From RUG100 sp034927505 (GTDB lineage Bacteria > Bacillota > Clostridia > Peptostreptococcales > Anaerovoracaceae), in assembly GCA_034927505.1 (NCBI GenBank), contig JAYFPY010000035.1, positions 1 to 60,176 of the forward strand: a stretch of 60,176 nt of DNA, written 5' to 3'. Each line of letters opens with the position of its first letter. Within the stretch, counting starts at the first letter, position 1. This document shows, one piece after another, positions 26,576-33,607 of the stretch. The position numbers and the translations under genes are program-made. The notes under the pieces are model-generated. The model did no database searches, had not been told where the DNA came from, and worked only from the letters and a program-made list of their open reading frames with translations.

Positions 26576-26650
26576 TGGGGTATGGTGAAGCGGTAACACA
26601 GCGGACTTTGACTCCGTCACTCGTAGGTTCGAATCCTGCTACCCCAGCCA
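26576..26650 (+). tRNA. tRNA-Gln (anticodon TTG)
   Basis: Acceptor TGGGGTA pairs with TACCCCA, the anticodon loop is CTTTGAC, and CCA is encoded. Confidence 0.96.
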
Positions 26651-26690
26651 ATTTTTTTTGACTGTGACGGCAAGATAAACAAAAGAATAT

Positions 26691-26766
26691 GACCCATTAG
26701 CTCAGTCGGCAGAGCACCTGACTTTTAATCAGGGTGTCCGGAGTTCGAATCTCCGATGGGTCACCA
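26691..26766 (+). tRNA. tRNA-Lys (anticodon TTT)
   Basis: Acceptor GACCCAT pairs with ATGGGTC, the anticodon loop is CTTTTAA, and CCA is encoded. Confidence 0.97.
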
Positions 26767-26795
26767 ATTTAATAAAAAGGTATCAATCCTCAGTT

Positions 26796-26884
26796 GGAGA
26801 GGTGTCCGAGTGGTTTAAGGAGCTGGTCTTGAAAACCAGTGACTCCGAAAGGGGCCGTGGGTTCGAATCCCACCCTCTCCGCCA
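26796..26884 (+). tRNA. tRNA-Ser (anticodon TGA)
   Basis: Acceptor GGAGAGG pairs with CCTCTCC, the anticodon loop is CTTGAAA, the long class II variable arm is present, and CCA is encoded. Confidence 0.97.
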
Positions 26885-26978
26885 TAACATTATGTCCAAC
26901 GAACGGAGTGAGCTGCACGACAGAATTTACGCTGGCGACGCCCGAGAGCGATAGCAATCGGCAAGCGGCGCGAACGTG
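26885..26978 (+). repeat. tRNA-spacer two-hairpin element, copy 5
   Basis: 94 bp directly after tRNA-Ser(TGA). Stem 1 ATTATGTC with GACAGAAT has one mismatch; stem 2 has GCG/CGC at its base and CCGA/TCGG near the loop. It ends in GCGAACGTG and is followed at once by partial copy 6. Confidence 0.8.
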
Positions 26979-27023
26979 ATAACATCTTATCCAAAGGGTG
27001 CAGCGATACCATATACCTGACAT
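26979..27023 (+). repeat. tRNA-spacer element, copy 6 (5' part only)
   Basis: ATAACATCTTATCCAAAG matches the start of copies 2 and 3, but the returning strand of stem 1 is lost before tRNA-Trp. Confidence 0.65.
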
Positions 27024-27099
27024 AGGGGTATAGCTCAGTTGGTAGAGCAGTGGACTCCAAAACCACGTGCCGTGGGTTCAAAACCTACTGCCCCTGCCA
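27024..27099 (+). tRNA. tRNA-Trp (anticodon CCA)
   Basis: Acceptor AGGGGTA pairs with TGCCCCT allowing wobble, the anticodon loop is CTCCAAA, and CCA is encoded. The anticodon stem is GTGGA with ACCAC, leaving an A-A mismatch at the loop-closing pair where a T-A pair would be expected. Confidence 0.92.
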
Positions 27100-27140
27100 T
27101 AATATTTCGTACAACGCACGCAGTGAGTTGGATAAAAGAA
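27100..27140 (+). repeat. tRNA-spacer element, copy 7 (partial)
   Basis: Directly after tRNA-Trp. The inner stem CAAC/GTTG and the linker GCACGCAGTGA are kept, but the outer stem is decayed and the second hairpin is missing. Confidence 0.55.
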
Positions 27141-27158
27141 GAAAAGATTTGGTGACTT

Positions 27159-27250
27159 GGAGAAGTACTCAAGAGGCTCAAGAGGACGGTTTGCTAAATC
27201 GTTAGGGTTCGTTAAGGGCCGCGTGGGTTCGAATCCCACCTTCTCCGCCA
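27159..27250 (+). tRNA. tRNA-Ser (anticodon GCT)
   Basis: Acceptor GGAGAAG pairs with CTTCTCC, the anticodon loop is TTGCTAA, the long variable arm is present, and CCA is encoded. Confidence 0.96.
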
Positions 27251-27292
27251 TAACTATGGTGAATAACAAAAGAATAAAATGATATGACTTTA

Positions 27293-27369
27293 CGTGGTGT
27301 AGCGCAGTTTGGTAGCGCAACTGGTTTGGGACCAGTGGGCCGCGGGTTCAAATCCTGCCACCCCGACCA
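27293..27369 (+). tRNA. tRNA-Pro (anticodon TGG)
   Basis: The anticodon loop is TTTGGGA and CCA is encoded. Acceptor CGTGGTG faces CACCCCG, so pair 3-70 is a U-C mismatch; a G at position 3 would restore it. All other stems pair well. Confidence 0.93.
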
Positions 27370-27384
27370 ATTTTTTTAAAGCAT

Positions 27385-27461
27385 GGACCATTAGCTCAGT
27401 TGGTTAGAGCGTCCGGCTCATAACCGGCAGGTCCGGGGTTCGAGTCCCTGATGGTCCACCA
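27385..27461 (+). tRNA. tRNA with CAT anticodon, probably tRNA-Ile2
   Basis: Acceptor GGACCAT pairs with ATGGTCC, the loop is CTCATAA, and CCA is encoded. The body resembles tRNA-Ile2, whose C34 is changed to lysidine to read AUA. It lacks initiator tRNA features. The CAT tRNA at 56944 has the loop TTCATAC of elongator Met, which makes Ile2 the better call here. Confidence 0.85.
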
Positions 27462-27477
27462 ATTTAATAAAATACTA

Positions 27478-27553
<76 letters not shown>

Positions 27554-27564
27554 CTATCAAAAGG

Positions 27565-27606
27565 TAACCTCTTGCTGACCATAGAGTCCGAGGGGTTATT
27601 TTATTT
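27565..27606 (+). terminator. Terminator of the tRNA operon
   Basis: TAACCTCT (27565-27572) pairs with AGGGGTTA (27591-27598) with one U-G wobble, followed by TTTTATTT. Confidence 0.75.
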
Positions 27607-27677
27607 CCGTGACCGATCCAAGTACATCTCTATGTGAAGAATGGTACGGAACAATGCATTTCGAGAGAAAAAGATCA

Positions 27678-27989
27678 AAAACTCATCAAACAGCAAAAAA
27701 CATGCAAGTGATGAGTTTCGGACTGTTCCGGACAGAATAAAACAAGGCAAAACCGAACAGAACCGACATCAAAACTCATCAAATGGCAAAAAACACATAG
27801 CTGATGAGTTTCTGAGGGCCTTCATAGGGAAGGATCAGAGAGAAAACGATCAAGACAACTCATCAAGGGTCGGATTTCATGCAAGTGATGAGTTTCGGAC
27901 TGTTCAGGACAGAATAAAACAAGGCAAAACCGAACAGAACCAGTATCAAAAACTCATCAAACAGCAAAAAAAACATAGCTGATGAGTTT
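27678..27989. repeat. Array of four hairpins sharing one stem, spaced 85-94 bp
   Basis: AACTCATCA and TGATGAGTT recur as inverted repeats at 27678-27718, 27772-27811, 27857-27894 and 27950-27989, with A-rich loops of about 20 nt. Hairpins 1 and 3 share the arm CATGCAAG and the same 60-bp tail (CGGACTGTTC to GAACAGAACC); hairpins 2 and 4 share the arm ACATAGC. The arrangement is a two-unit super-repeat of about 178 bp. It fills most of the 27607-28083 gap, which holds no convincing gene. No T runs follow the stems. Confidence 0.85.
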
Positions 27990-28047
27990 CTGCCGGATTC
28001 TGGGGGCGGGCATACACCGGCCGCTTGATCAGCCGCAGCGGCGTCGC

Positions 28048-28063
28048 TGAATCAGCTGATTCA
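28048..28063. promoter_or_regulatory. Perfect 16-bp palindrome at the -35 region of the rhodanese promoter
   Basis: TGAATCAGCTGATTCA is an exact palindrome whose right end reaches the expected -35 position for the TATAAT at 28084. Size and place fit an operator for a dimeric regulator. Confidence 0.6.
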
Positions 28064-28083
28064 AAGGTGTTGCTATTGAGGTG

Positions 28084-28089
28084 TATAAT
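28084..28089 (+). promoter_or_regulatory. -10 box of the rhodanese gene
   Basis: Perfect TATAAT 30 bp before the start codon. The hexamer at the -35 position (TCAAAG, 28061-28066) is poor, as expected for a promoter that needs an activator or is tightly controlled. Confidence 0.6.
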
Positions 28090-28117
28090 ATATAAGAGGG
28101 TAAACAGAGAAAGGAGA

Positions 28118-28149
28118 GTATGATGTATTTGGGTTCAAATACATCATAC
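28118..28149 (+). promoter_or_regulatory. Perfect 14-bp hairpin enclosing the rhodanese start codon
   Basis: GTATGATGTATTTG and CAAATACATCATAC pair exactly around the loop GGTT. Both candidate ATG codons (28120, 28123) are inside the 5' arm and the ribosome site AAAGGAG is just outside it. Such a stem would block initiation unless melted. As DNA it is also a near-perfect palindrome. Confidence 0.7.
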
Positions 28150-28506
28150 AAGATAGCAATGGGTGGTTTTTTCGATTTATTCAGCAAAGGAGCGATGACA
28201 GCTATGGATAGAGCAGACATAAATGACGGATATGAAAAATGGAAGGCAGATGAAGGCGCACTGCTGGTCGATGCGCGCGAACCCGATGAGTACGCTGAAG
28301 GACATCTACCGGGAAGCGTGAACATACCTCTCGGCAGCATAGGAAAGAGTGCAGTCAGTGAGTTCGGTGGTGAAGGAAAGATGCTGTATGTGTACTGCCT
28401 CAGCGGATACAGGGCCCACAAGGCCTGCAAGATATTAGCGAAGAAGGGATGCACAGCCATATGCATCGGAGGCCTTAATGACTGGCGGGGAAAGCTGGAA
28501 AAGTAA
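28120..28506 (+). CDS. Rhodanese-like sulfurtransferase
   Basis: 128 residues, a single rhodanese domain. The active-site loop is YCLSGYRA with the catalytic cysteine; LLVDAREPDEYAEGHLPGSVNIPL is the usual N-terminal signature and GGLNDWRGKL the usual end. Such proteins move sulfane sulfur between carriers. The start used here follows AAAGGAGAG; a start further in, at ATG 28195 or 28204, would also leave a whole domain and would avoid the hairpin at 28118-28149. The gene stands alone, with an operator-like palindrome upstream. Confidence 0.88.
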   Translation: MMYLGSNTSYKIAMGGFFDLFSKGAMTAMDRADINDGYEKWKADEGALLVDAREPDEYAEGHLPGSVNIPLGSIGKSAVSEFGGEGKMLYVYCLSGYRAHKACKILAKKGCTAICIGGLNDWRGKLEK

Positions 28507-28551
28507 ACACAAAAACCAAGGACCGCATCAAAGAACAATCAATGAAATATA

Positions 28552-28627
28552 AATGATCGCCCGGGTGGACTGCAAAGCAGTCATCGTTTCAGATGACTGC
28601 TGAACGCAGCCTGCCCGGGCGATCATT
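28552..28627. terminator. Long three-part hairpin between converging rhodanese and mop genes
   Basis: The outer stem AATGATCGCCCGGG/CCCGGGCGATCATT has 14 bp, a middle stem CTGC/GCAG has 4 bp, and an inner stem GCAGTCATC/GATGACTGC has 9 bp. It ends 14 bp before the mop stop codon on the facing strand. Neither side has a strong T run, though the minus-strand exit is A/T-rich, so a terminator acting on both genes is likely but not certain. Confidence 0.6.
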
Positions 28628-28640
28628 CAACTACATGGAT

Positions 28641-28850
28641 CTAATCGATGCCGACCATTACAGAAGTGGATTTGATGACAGCATATGCATCTTTTCCTAC
28701 CTCGAGGGATAACTCTTTGATTGCAGCCATCGATATGGTGGCGCTGATTTCATTGCCTCCGCCGATGTCAATGAATACTATGCCGTTGACAGCTCCTTCT
28801 GTGATTCTTTTTACAGTTCCCTTTAACTGATTTCTTGCACTTAATTTCAT
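28641..28850 (-). CDS. mop: Mop-like molybdenum-pterin/oxyanion-binding protein
   Basis: 69 residues, one TOBE/Mop domain: KLSARNQLKGTV, then GAVNGIV, EISATIS and VIKSTSVMVGID match the family. It binds molybdate or tungstate in the cytoplasm, as storage or transport aid. ATG at 28850 follows AAAGGAGATAAAA. It is not next to the moa genes at 52.6 kb, but fits the same cofactor system. A -10 like TATACT lies at 28905-28900 on the minus strand. Confidence 0.9.
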   Translation of the reverse strand: MKLSARNQLKGTVKRITEGAVNGIVFIDIGGGNEISATISMAAIKELSLEVGKDAYAVIKSTSVMVGID

Positions 28851-29032
28851 TTTTATCTCCTTTCCTCGGCAGCATACGCCGCCGGTAAAACATAAAAAAA
28901 GTATACCACGGAAAGAGACGAAAAAACAAAAAATGACGGAAAAACAAAAAATACAGTTCTGTTGTTTTGTAGAGAATGGCGCCGCCGGAGCGGGGGCAAT
29001 CACGTAAAATGCAGAGCAGCTAAAATGTATAG

Positions 29033-29061
29033 TTGCGATTGAATGATGGATACTATATAAT
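29033..29061 (+). promoter_or_regulatory. Promoter of the AI-2E family transporter gene
   Basis: TTGCGA at 29033 and TATAAT at 29056 with 17-bp spacing, 33 bp before the start. Confidence 0.65.
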
Positions 29062-29094
29062 TCTTGGTAAGACAATTATGAAAGGGTAGAGATA

Positions 29095-30315
29095 ATGCAT
29101 AGTTTGAAGGAAATGTTCAAAGATAAAAAACTGATGAAGTACAGCTGGTTCATTATATTCGTAATGGCCCTGATATACATACTGTATTTTGTCATCAAAA
29201 ACTTTGACGTAATAGCAAGTGCCTGCGGTCACGCTGTCGGCAGCTTTCTGGGAGCACTGGCGCCGCTTTTTATAGGGCTTTTGCTGGCTTATCTGATCAA
29301 CCCGGCGGTGACCAAGCTGGATGAAAATTTCATCAGTAAGATATTCAAGGATCTGCCGGATCCGGAAAAAGACAGAAAAAGACAGAAACAGCAGAGGGTA
29401 GTCTCGACGCTGTTTGCGTATATAGTCATACTGGTGGCCATATTCCTGGTGATATACATATTTGCATCTCTGCTGCTGAAACAGGTCAGATTTGGATCTT
29501 TCCAGGAAATGATGGACTCCATAACCTCATACATAATGTCATGTGAGCATGCAGTAAAAAGCTGGGCGGAAGGACTGCCTTCGGGAGCTTTCTCAGATAA
29601 GGTCTTTTCAATGGGCAATGCGATAACCAAATGGATATCGGAAAATCTGACTGCCGCAAATGCCATTCAGCAGGTAACTGCCATAGGCAGCAGCGTAGTA
29701 AATTTCGTGCTGGGGATCATTGTCAGCTTCTGGCTGGTAATGGACAAAGAGTTCTTCCTCAGGCTGTGGAACAGATTTTCTCACGCCGTTCTGCCGGGAC
29801 GCGGAGGCGATGTGCTCAACAGGAATTTCACTGAAGTAAATATCATTCTTTCCCGTTTTATAAGAGGCATACTGTTGGACACGGTGATAATCGCAGTGCT
29901 GTCATCCATAATCCTGTCGATACTGGGTCTGAAATTCGCCGTGGCGATCGGAGTGTTCGCAGGTATATGCAATGTGATACCGTACTTCGGACCGGTGCTG
30001 GGAATGATCCCGGCTTTCATAGTGGGCTTTATCAACGGCGGCATAATAGGCGGCATCATACCTGTGATAGCATTGTTCGCTGTGCAGCAGGTCGATTCCA
30101 ATTTCATATACCCGAAGGTTGTCGGTTCCTCGACGGGACTCCATCCTGTTACGGTGCTGCTGGCAGTGGTAGTGGGCGGAGTATACGGAGGCATTGTGGG
30201 AATGATCCTGGCAGTGCCTGTCACAAGCCTCCTGAAACTGTACATAGGAAAACTGATCAGGCATATAGAAAAATCAAAAGAAAAGAAAAAAACCATCCCG
30301 GACGGGGATGCTTAG
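29095..30315 (+). CDS. AI-2E family transporter (PerM/YtvI type)
   Basis: 406 residues with about eight membrane segments and a long loop at about 85-230. The C-terminal part has the family features NVIPYFGPVLGMIPA and GSSTGLHPVTVLL. Family members export signals, ions or other solutes, including Na+(Li+)/H+ exchange in some; autoinducer transport should not be assumed. tdk follows after 18 bp. Confidence 0.9.
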   Translation: MHSLKEMFKDKKLMKYSWFIIFVMALIYILYFVIKNFDVIASACGHAVGSFLGALAPLFIGLLLAYLINPAVTKLDENFISKIFKDLPDPEKDRKRQKQQRVVSTLFAYIVILVAIFLVIYIFASLLLKQVRFGSFQEMMDSITSYIMSCEHAVKSWAEGLPSGAFSDKVFSMGNAITKWISENLTAANAIQQVTAIGSSVVNFVLGIIVSFWLVMDKEFFLRLWNRFSHAVLPGRGGDVLNRNFTEVNIILSRFIRGILLDTVIIAVLSSIILSILGLKFAVAIGVFAGICNVIPYFGPVLGMIPAFIVGFINGGIIGGIIPVIALFAVQQVDSNFIYPKVVGSSTGLHPVTVLLAVVVGGVYGGIVGMILAVPVTSLLKLYIGKLIRHIEKSKEKKKTIPDGDA

Positions 30316-30333
30316 ATAACGAAAGAGAGCAAA

Positions 30334-30918
30334 ATGGCACAATTATTTTATAAATACAGCACAATGAATTCAGGGAAATCCATCGAACTGATAAAGGTGG
30401 CGTACAATTATGAGGAGCGGGGCAAAAGAGTGCTGGTCTTCACGCCTGCAGTAGACGACAGGGCCGGCGTCGGCGTTGTAGCCAGCCGGATCGGACTCCA
30501 GAGAGAGGCTCTCCCGGTGGAGGAAGACACCAACATACTGCAGCTTTTCCTGAGAGAAAACGCAAAGCATGAAGTGGCATGCGTCCTGATAGATGAAGGC
30601 CAGTTCCTGAAAAAACACCATGTACTCGAACTGACGGAGATCGTGGACAGCTGCAATGTGCCGGTGATGGTATACGGCCTGAAAAACGATTTCAGAAATG
30701 AACTGTTTGAAGGATCTTATTATCTACTGGTTTATGCGGACAAGATAGAGGAAATCAAGACCATATGCTGGTGCGGCCGAAAAGCCACCATGGTGGCCAG
30801 GGTCAAAGACGGAAGGATAATCAAAGAAGGGGACCAGATCGCCATAGGCGGCATGGATATGTACGTGCCGCTGTGCAGAAAGCACTACAACGACGGACGG
30901 CTGGAACCGGAAAAATGA
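30334..30918 (+). CDS. tdk: Thymidine kinase
   Basis: 194 residues, typical type II enzyme that makes dTMP from thymidine for salvage. The P-loop is YSTMNSGKS at about 8-16, the magnesium aspartate is in LIDEGQFL, and a structural zinc site is formed by CWCGRKA and the C-R-K-H near the end. The last 34 bp overlap the converging radical SAM gene; its terminator lies inside that gene. Confidence 0.95.
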   Translation: MAQLFYKYSTMNSGKSIELIKVAYNYEERGKRVLVFTPAVDDRAGVGVVASRIGLQREALPVEEDTNILQLFLRENAKHEVACVLIDEGQFLKKHHVLELTEIVDSCNVPVMVYGLKNDFRNELFEGSYYLLVYADKIEEIKTICWCGRKATMVARVKDGRIIKEGDQIAIGGMDMYVPLCRKHYNDGRLEPEK

Positions 30919-31814
30919 CCGGAAGTCCGGCAACCTTGAAAGGAACCTCGAGATTTCATCTCATGAGCTATCCCATTGAGGATAGTTCTTTTTTTATAGC
31001 TCCATCCGGGGGAGATCAGCAGCTTTCTGGGAACATCGCCGTTGAGCCGGTGGATCGTTATTTCGGGCGGGATGATTTCCAGAAGATCGCAGACCAGGTC
31101 GATGTACTCTTCCGGGGTATCGAATGAAACATAGTCCGGACATGTTTTCGATAAAGGAGAACCTTTGACCACATTGAGCATGTGCAGTTTTAGACCGAAG
31201 ATGGGCGAAGAGCAGACGTAACGCAGGCTCTCTTCCATGTCGGACCGGCTTTCCCCGGGAAGCCCCAGGATCAGATGGGTGACCACCCGGATCCCTCTGG
31301 CAGTCAGCTCATCTACAGCTTTGTCATAGACGGACAGATCGTAGCATCTGTTTATTCTGTCTCCGTGTATAGTCTGAAGGCCCAGTTCGACCCACAGAAA
31401 AGTTTTTTCGTTCAGTTCGGAAAGAAGGCCCAGCACATCGTCGCCGAGGCAGTCGGGCCGCGTTGCAATGGCGATCCCGACGATGTCCCCGCCGCCGGTT
31501 TCGGCGGAAAGAGCAGCTTCGTACTGTCTGCGAAGGCGGTCTGCCGGAGCATAAGTAGAGGTGTGGCTCTGGAAGTAAACCATGTATTTTTCCACATTTG
31601 GCCATTTTTCAGATAAAAGCCGGATCTGGCCCGGTATATCGCTGGATAATTCGCCGCTGCCTTCTGCAGAGCAGAAGGTGCATCCGCCGGTGCCGGCAGT
31701 GCCGTCTCTGTTGGGACAGGTGAAACCGCCGTCTATGGACAGCTTTATCACCTTTGACCCAAAGCGGCCTTTCAGCCAGGCTCCTATTGAATTGATTTGT
31801 TCATTTCCTGCCAT
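30885..31814 (-). CDS. TIGR01212 family radical SAM protein (YtqA/YhcC-like)
   Basis: 309 residues. The cluster motif is FTCPNRDGTAGTGGCTFC, the spaced cysteine pattern of this group, followed by LGLQTIH and HLILGLPGES of the radical SAM barrel. It binds a 4Fe-4S cluster and S-adenosylmethionine; the reaction is not established. The C-terminal KKRTILNGIAHEMKSRGSFQG agrees with family endings, so the reading frame is used to the stop even though a plus-strand terminator lies within it. Confidence 0.92.
   Translation of the reverse strand: MAGNEQINSIGAWLKGRFGSKVIKLSIDGGFTCPNRDGTAGTGGCTFCSAEGSGELSSDIPGQIRLLSEKWPNVEKYMVYFQSHTSTYAPADRLRRQYEAALSAETGGGDIVGIAIATRPDCLGDDVLGLLSELNEKTFLWVELGLQTIHGDRINRCYDLSVYDKAVDELTARGIRVVTHLILGLPGESRSDMEESLRYVCSSPIFGLKLHMLNVVKGSPLSKTCPDYVSFDTPEEYIDLVCDLLEIIPPEITIHRLNGDVPRKLLISPGWSYKKRTILNGIAHEMKSRGSFQGCRTSGHFSGSSRPSL
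30965..30995 (+). terminator. Terminator of tdk, inside the opposing radical SAM gene
   Basis: GAGCTATCC and GGATAGTTC pair over 9 bp with one G-U wobble around CATTGA, followed by seven T. On the other strand the same bases encode residues of the radical SAM protein. Confidence 0.85.
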
Positions 31815-31851
31815 TTTTCACCTCAAATATATAGTCTGGATACGCTATTTA

Positions 31852-31860
31852 TGATATAAT
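31852..31860 (+). promoter_or_regulatory. Extended -10 promoter of queH
   Basis: TGATATAAT combines a TGN extension with a perfect TATAAT, in the 90-bp divergent region with the radical SAM gene. The -35 position (TAGTCT, 31832) is weak, as allowed for extended -10 promoters. Confidence 0.6.
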
Positions 31861-31904
31861 ATTTGCTTAGCAATGTGAAGAGATATTTTGAAAAGGAGCG
31901 GCAA

Positions 31905-32588
31905 GTGACCGGAACAAAGGACAGCAAACCATGCGATCAGGAGATCTGTTACGATTTCAGCGATAAAAAAGAATGGATGGAAATGGACGGGAATGAAAAA
32001 AGATTATCACGCCCTTCTCTTTTGCTGCACAGCTGCTGCGGGCCATGCAGTACATCAGTGATCGAAAGGCTGGCTCCCGACTATGAAATAACTGTATTCT
32101 TCTATAATCCGAACATAACGGATGAAGAAGAGTATGAAAAACGCAAAGAAACTCAGCTGTTATTCATCGAAAAATACAATGAGGATCCGGAAAATCCATA
32201 TACCATTGGATTCAAAGAAGGGCCGTATGACAGAAAGAATTACTATGCTGTGTGCGAAGGCCTGGAATCGGCGCCGGAGGGCGGAAGACGATGTCAGGAA
32301 TGCTTTCGCATGAGACTGAAAAAGACAGCGGAGGAGGCCAGTCTGCTGGGATATGATACATTCGCAACCACGCTGACGGTCAGCCCGCACAAAGACTACG
32401 GAGCAATCAGCAGCATAGGGAAGAGAATGGCGGCACTGTACGGGATAGGATTCCTGGATATAGATTTCAAAAAGAAAGCAGGCTATCAGAGGAGCATCAT
32501 CCTTTCAAAAAAATACGGATTATACAGGCAGAACTACTGCGGATGCGAATTCGCAAATCACGGCCTGAAAAAAGAGGAGGAAAAATAA
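31905..32588 (+). CDS. queH: Epoxyqueuosine reductase QueH
   Basis: 227 residues from GTG 31905, chosen for AAAAGGAG six bases upstream; a TTG 14 codons earlier is possible. QueH reduces epoxyqueuosine to queuosine in tRNA, the last step of the pathway. Cysteine motifs HSCCGPCS, RCQECFRMRL and YCGCEF supply the Fe-S cluster ligands. Its substrates, the GTN-anticodon tRNAs Asp, Tyr and His, are all encoded in this window. Its stop abuts the asnA start. Confidence 0.93.
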   Translation: MTGTKDSKPCDQEICYDFSDKKEWMEMDGNEKRLSRPSLLLHSCCGPCSTSVIERLAPDYEITVFFYNPNITDEEEYEKRKETQLLFIEKYNEDPENPYTIGFKEGPYDRKNYYAVCEGLESAPEGGRRCQECFRMRLKKTAEEASLLGYDTFATTLTVSPHKDYGAISSIGKRMAALYGIGFLDIDFKKKAGYQRSIILSKKYGLYRQNYCGCEFANHGLKKEEEK

Positions 32589-33599
32589 ATGTCAAAACTC
32601 AACATCCCAAAGGGATATTCACCGGTGATCGATTATATGGAGAGCCAGAGAGCAATAAAAAAGATCAAAGATTTTTTTCAGCAGGAGCTGGCTTACGGGC
32701 TGAATCTGAGACGTGTATCGGCTCCCCTGTTCGTAACGCCGGAAAGCGGCCTGAACGACAACCTGAACGGTGTTGAAAGAACTGTGGATTTTACCATCAA
32801 AGACATGGATGAAGCTAAAGTGGAGATCGTTCAGTCCCTGGCAAAGTGGAAGCGAATGGCACTGGGCAAATACGGAGTCAAACCGGGACATGGTATATAT
32901 ACAGACATGAACGCCATCAGGCGAGATGAAGAAATGGACAATATCCACTCCATATACGTGGATCAGTGGGACTGGGAGAAGGTCATAACCAAAGATGAAA
33001 GGACAGACGACTATCTGGAAGAGGTAGTTACAAAACTGTATACTGCCCTGAAGAATCTGGGAGATTTCGTAAACAGACATTATCCGGAAATAAAGACGGA
33101 ACTGCCAAATGAGATATTCTTCATAACGAGTCAGGAACTGGAGGATATGTATCCGGACAAGACTCCAAAGGAGAGGGAAGATCTCATTACTGAAGAGAAG
33201 AGAGCTGTATTCATCAAGCAGATAGGCGAAAAGCTGAGATCGGGAGAAAAGCACGACGGACGTGCGCCGGATTATGATGACTGGAGTTTGAACGGCGATA
33301 TACTCCTGTGGAACGATATATTGGGACATGCTTTTGAGATCTCTTCCATGGGGATCCGTGTGGATGAAAAATCCATGAAGGAGCAGCTGGAAAAAGAAAA
33401 CGCCATGGACCGTGCCCAGCTCCCTTTCCACAAAGCAATTCTTGACGGCGAGCTGCCGTATACTGTAGGCGGCGGGATCGGACAGAGCAGACTGTGCATG
33501 TTTTTTCTCAGGAAAGCGCACATCGGAGAGGTCCAGGTTTCGGTCTGGCCTGAAGACATGGTAAATGAATGCGCTGCAGGAGACATATTCCTGCTATAG
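32589..33599 (+). CDS. asnA: Aspartate-ammonia ligase (asparagine synthetase A)
   Basis: 336 residues. It makes asparagine from aspartate, ammonia and ATP and resembles class II aminoacyl-tRNA synthetases. RRVSAPLFV, DFTIKDMD, YTDMNAIRRDE, IYVDQWDWE and GGGIGQSRLCMF near the end match the family. AAAGAGGAGGAAAAATAA precedes the ATG, inside the queH end. Its stop overlaps the ribosome site of priA. Confidence 0.96.
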   Translation: MSKLNIPKGYSPVIDYMESQRAIKKIKDFFQQELAYGLNLRRVSAPLFVTPESGLNDNLNGVERTVDFTIKDMDEAKVEIVQSLAKWKRMALGKYGVKPGHGIYTDMNAIRRDEEMDNIHSIYVDQWDWEKVITKDERTDDYLEEVVTKLYTALKNLGDFVNRHYPEIKTELPNEIFFITSQELEDMYPDKTPKEREDLITEEKRAVFIKQIGEKLRSGEKHDGRAPDYDDWSLNGDILLWNDILGHAFEISSMGIRVDEKSMKEQLEKENAMDRAQLPFHKAILDGELPYTVGGGIGQSRLCMFFLRKAHIGEVQVSVWPEDMVNECAAGDIFLL

Positions 33600-33607
33600 G
33601 AGGAAAT

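Noticed and set aside
27641..27982. Open frame of 113 codons across the hairpin array
   Set aside because: It lacks a good ribosome site, its composition simply mirrors the DNA repeats (Lys, Gln, Ser, Asn), and no domain is visible.
27678..27989. CRISPR-like array
   Set aside because: The repeated units are inverted arms of hairpins at 85-94 bp steps, not identical direct repeats with spacers of uniform size, and no cas genes are near.
28641..29075. Longer N-terminal form of Mop (144 residues)
   Set aside because: The extra 75 residues have no domain and are Cys/Phe-rich low-quality sequence; a strong ribosome site stands directly before ATG 28850.
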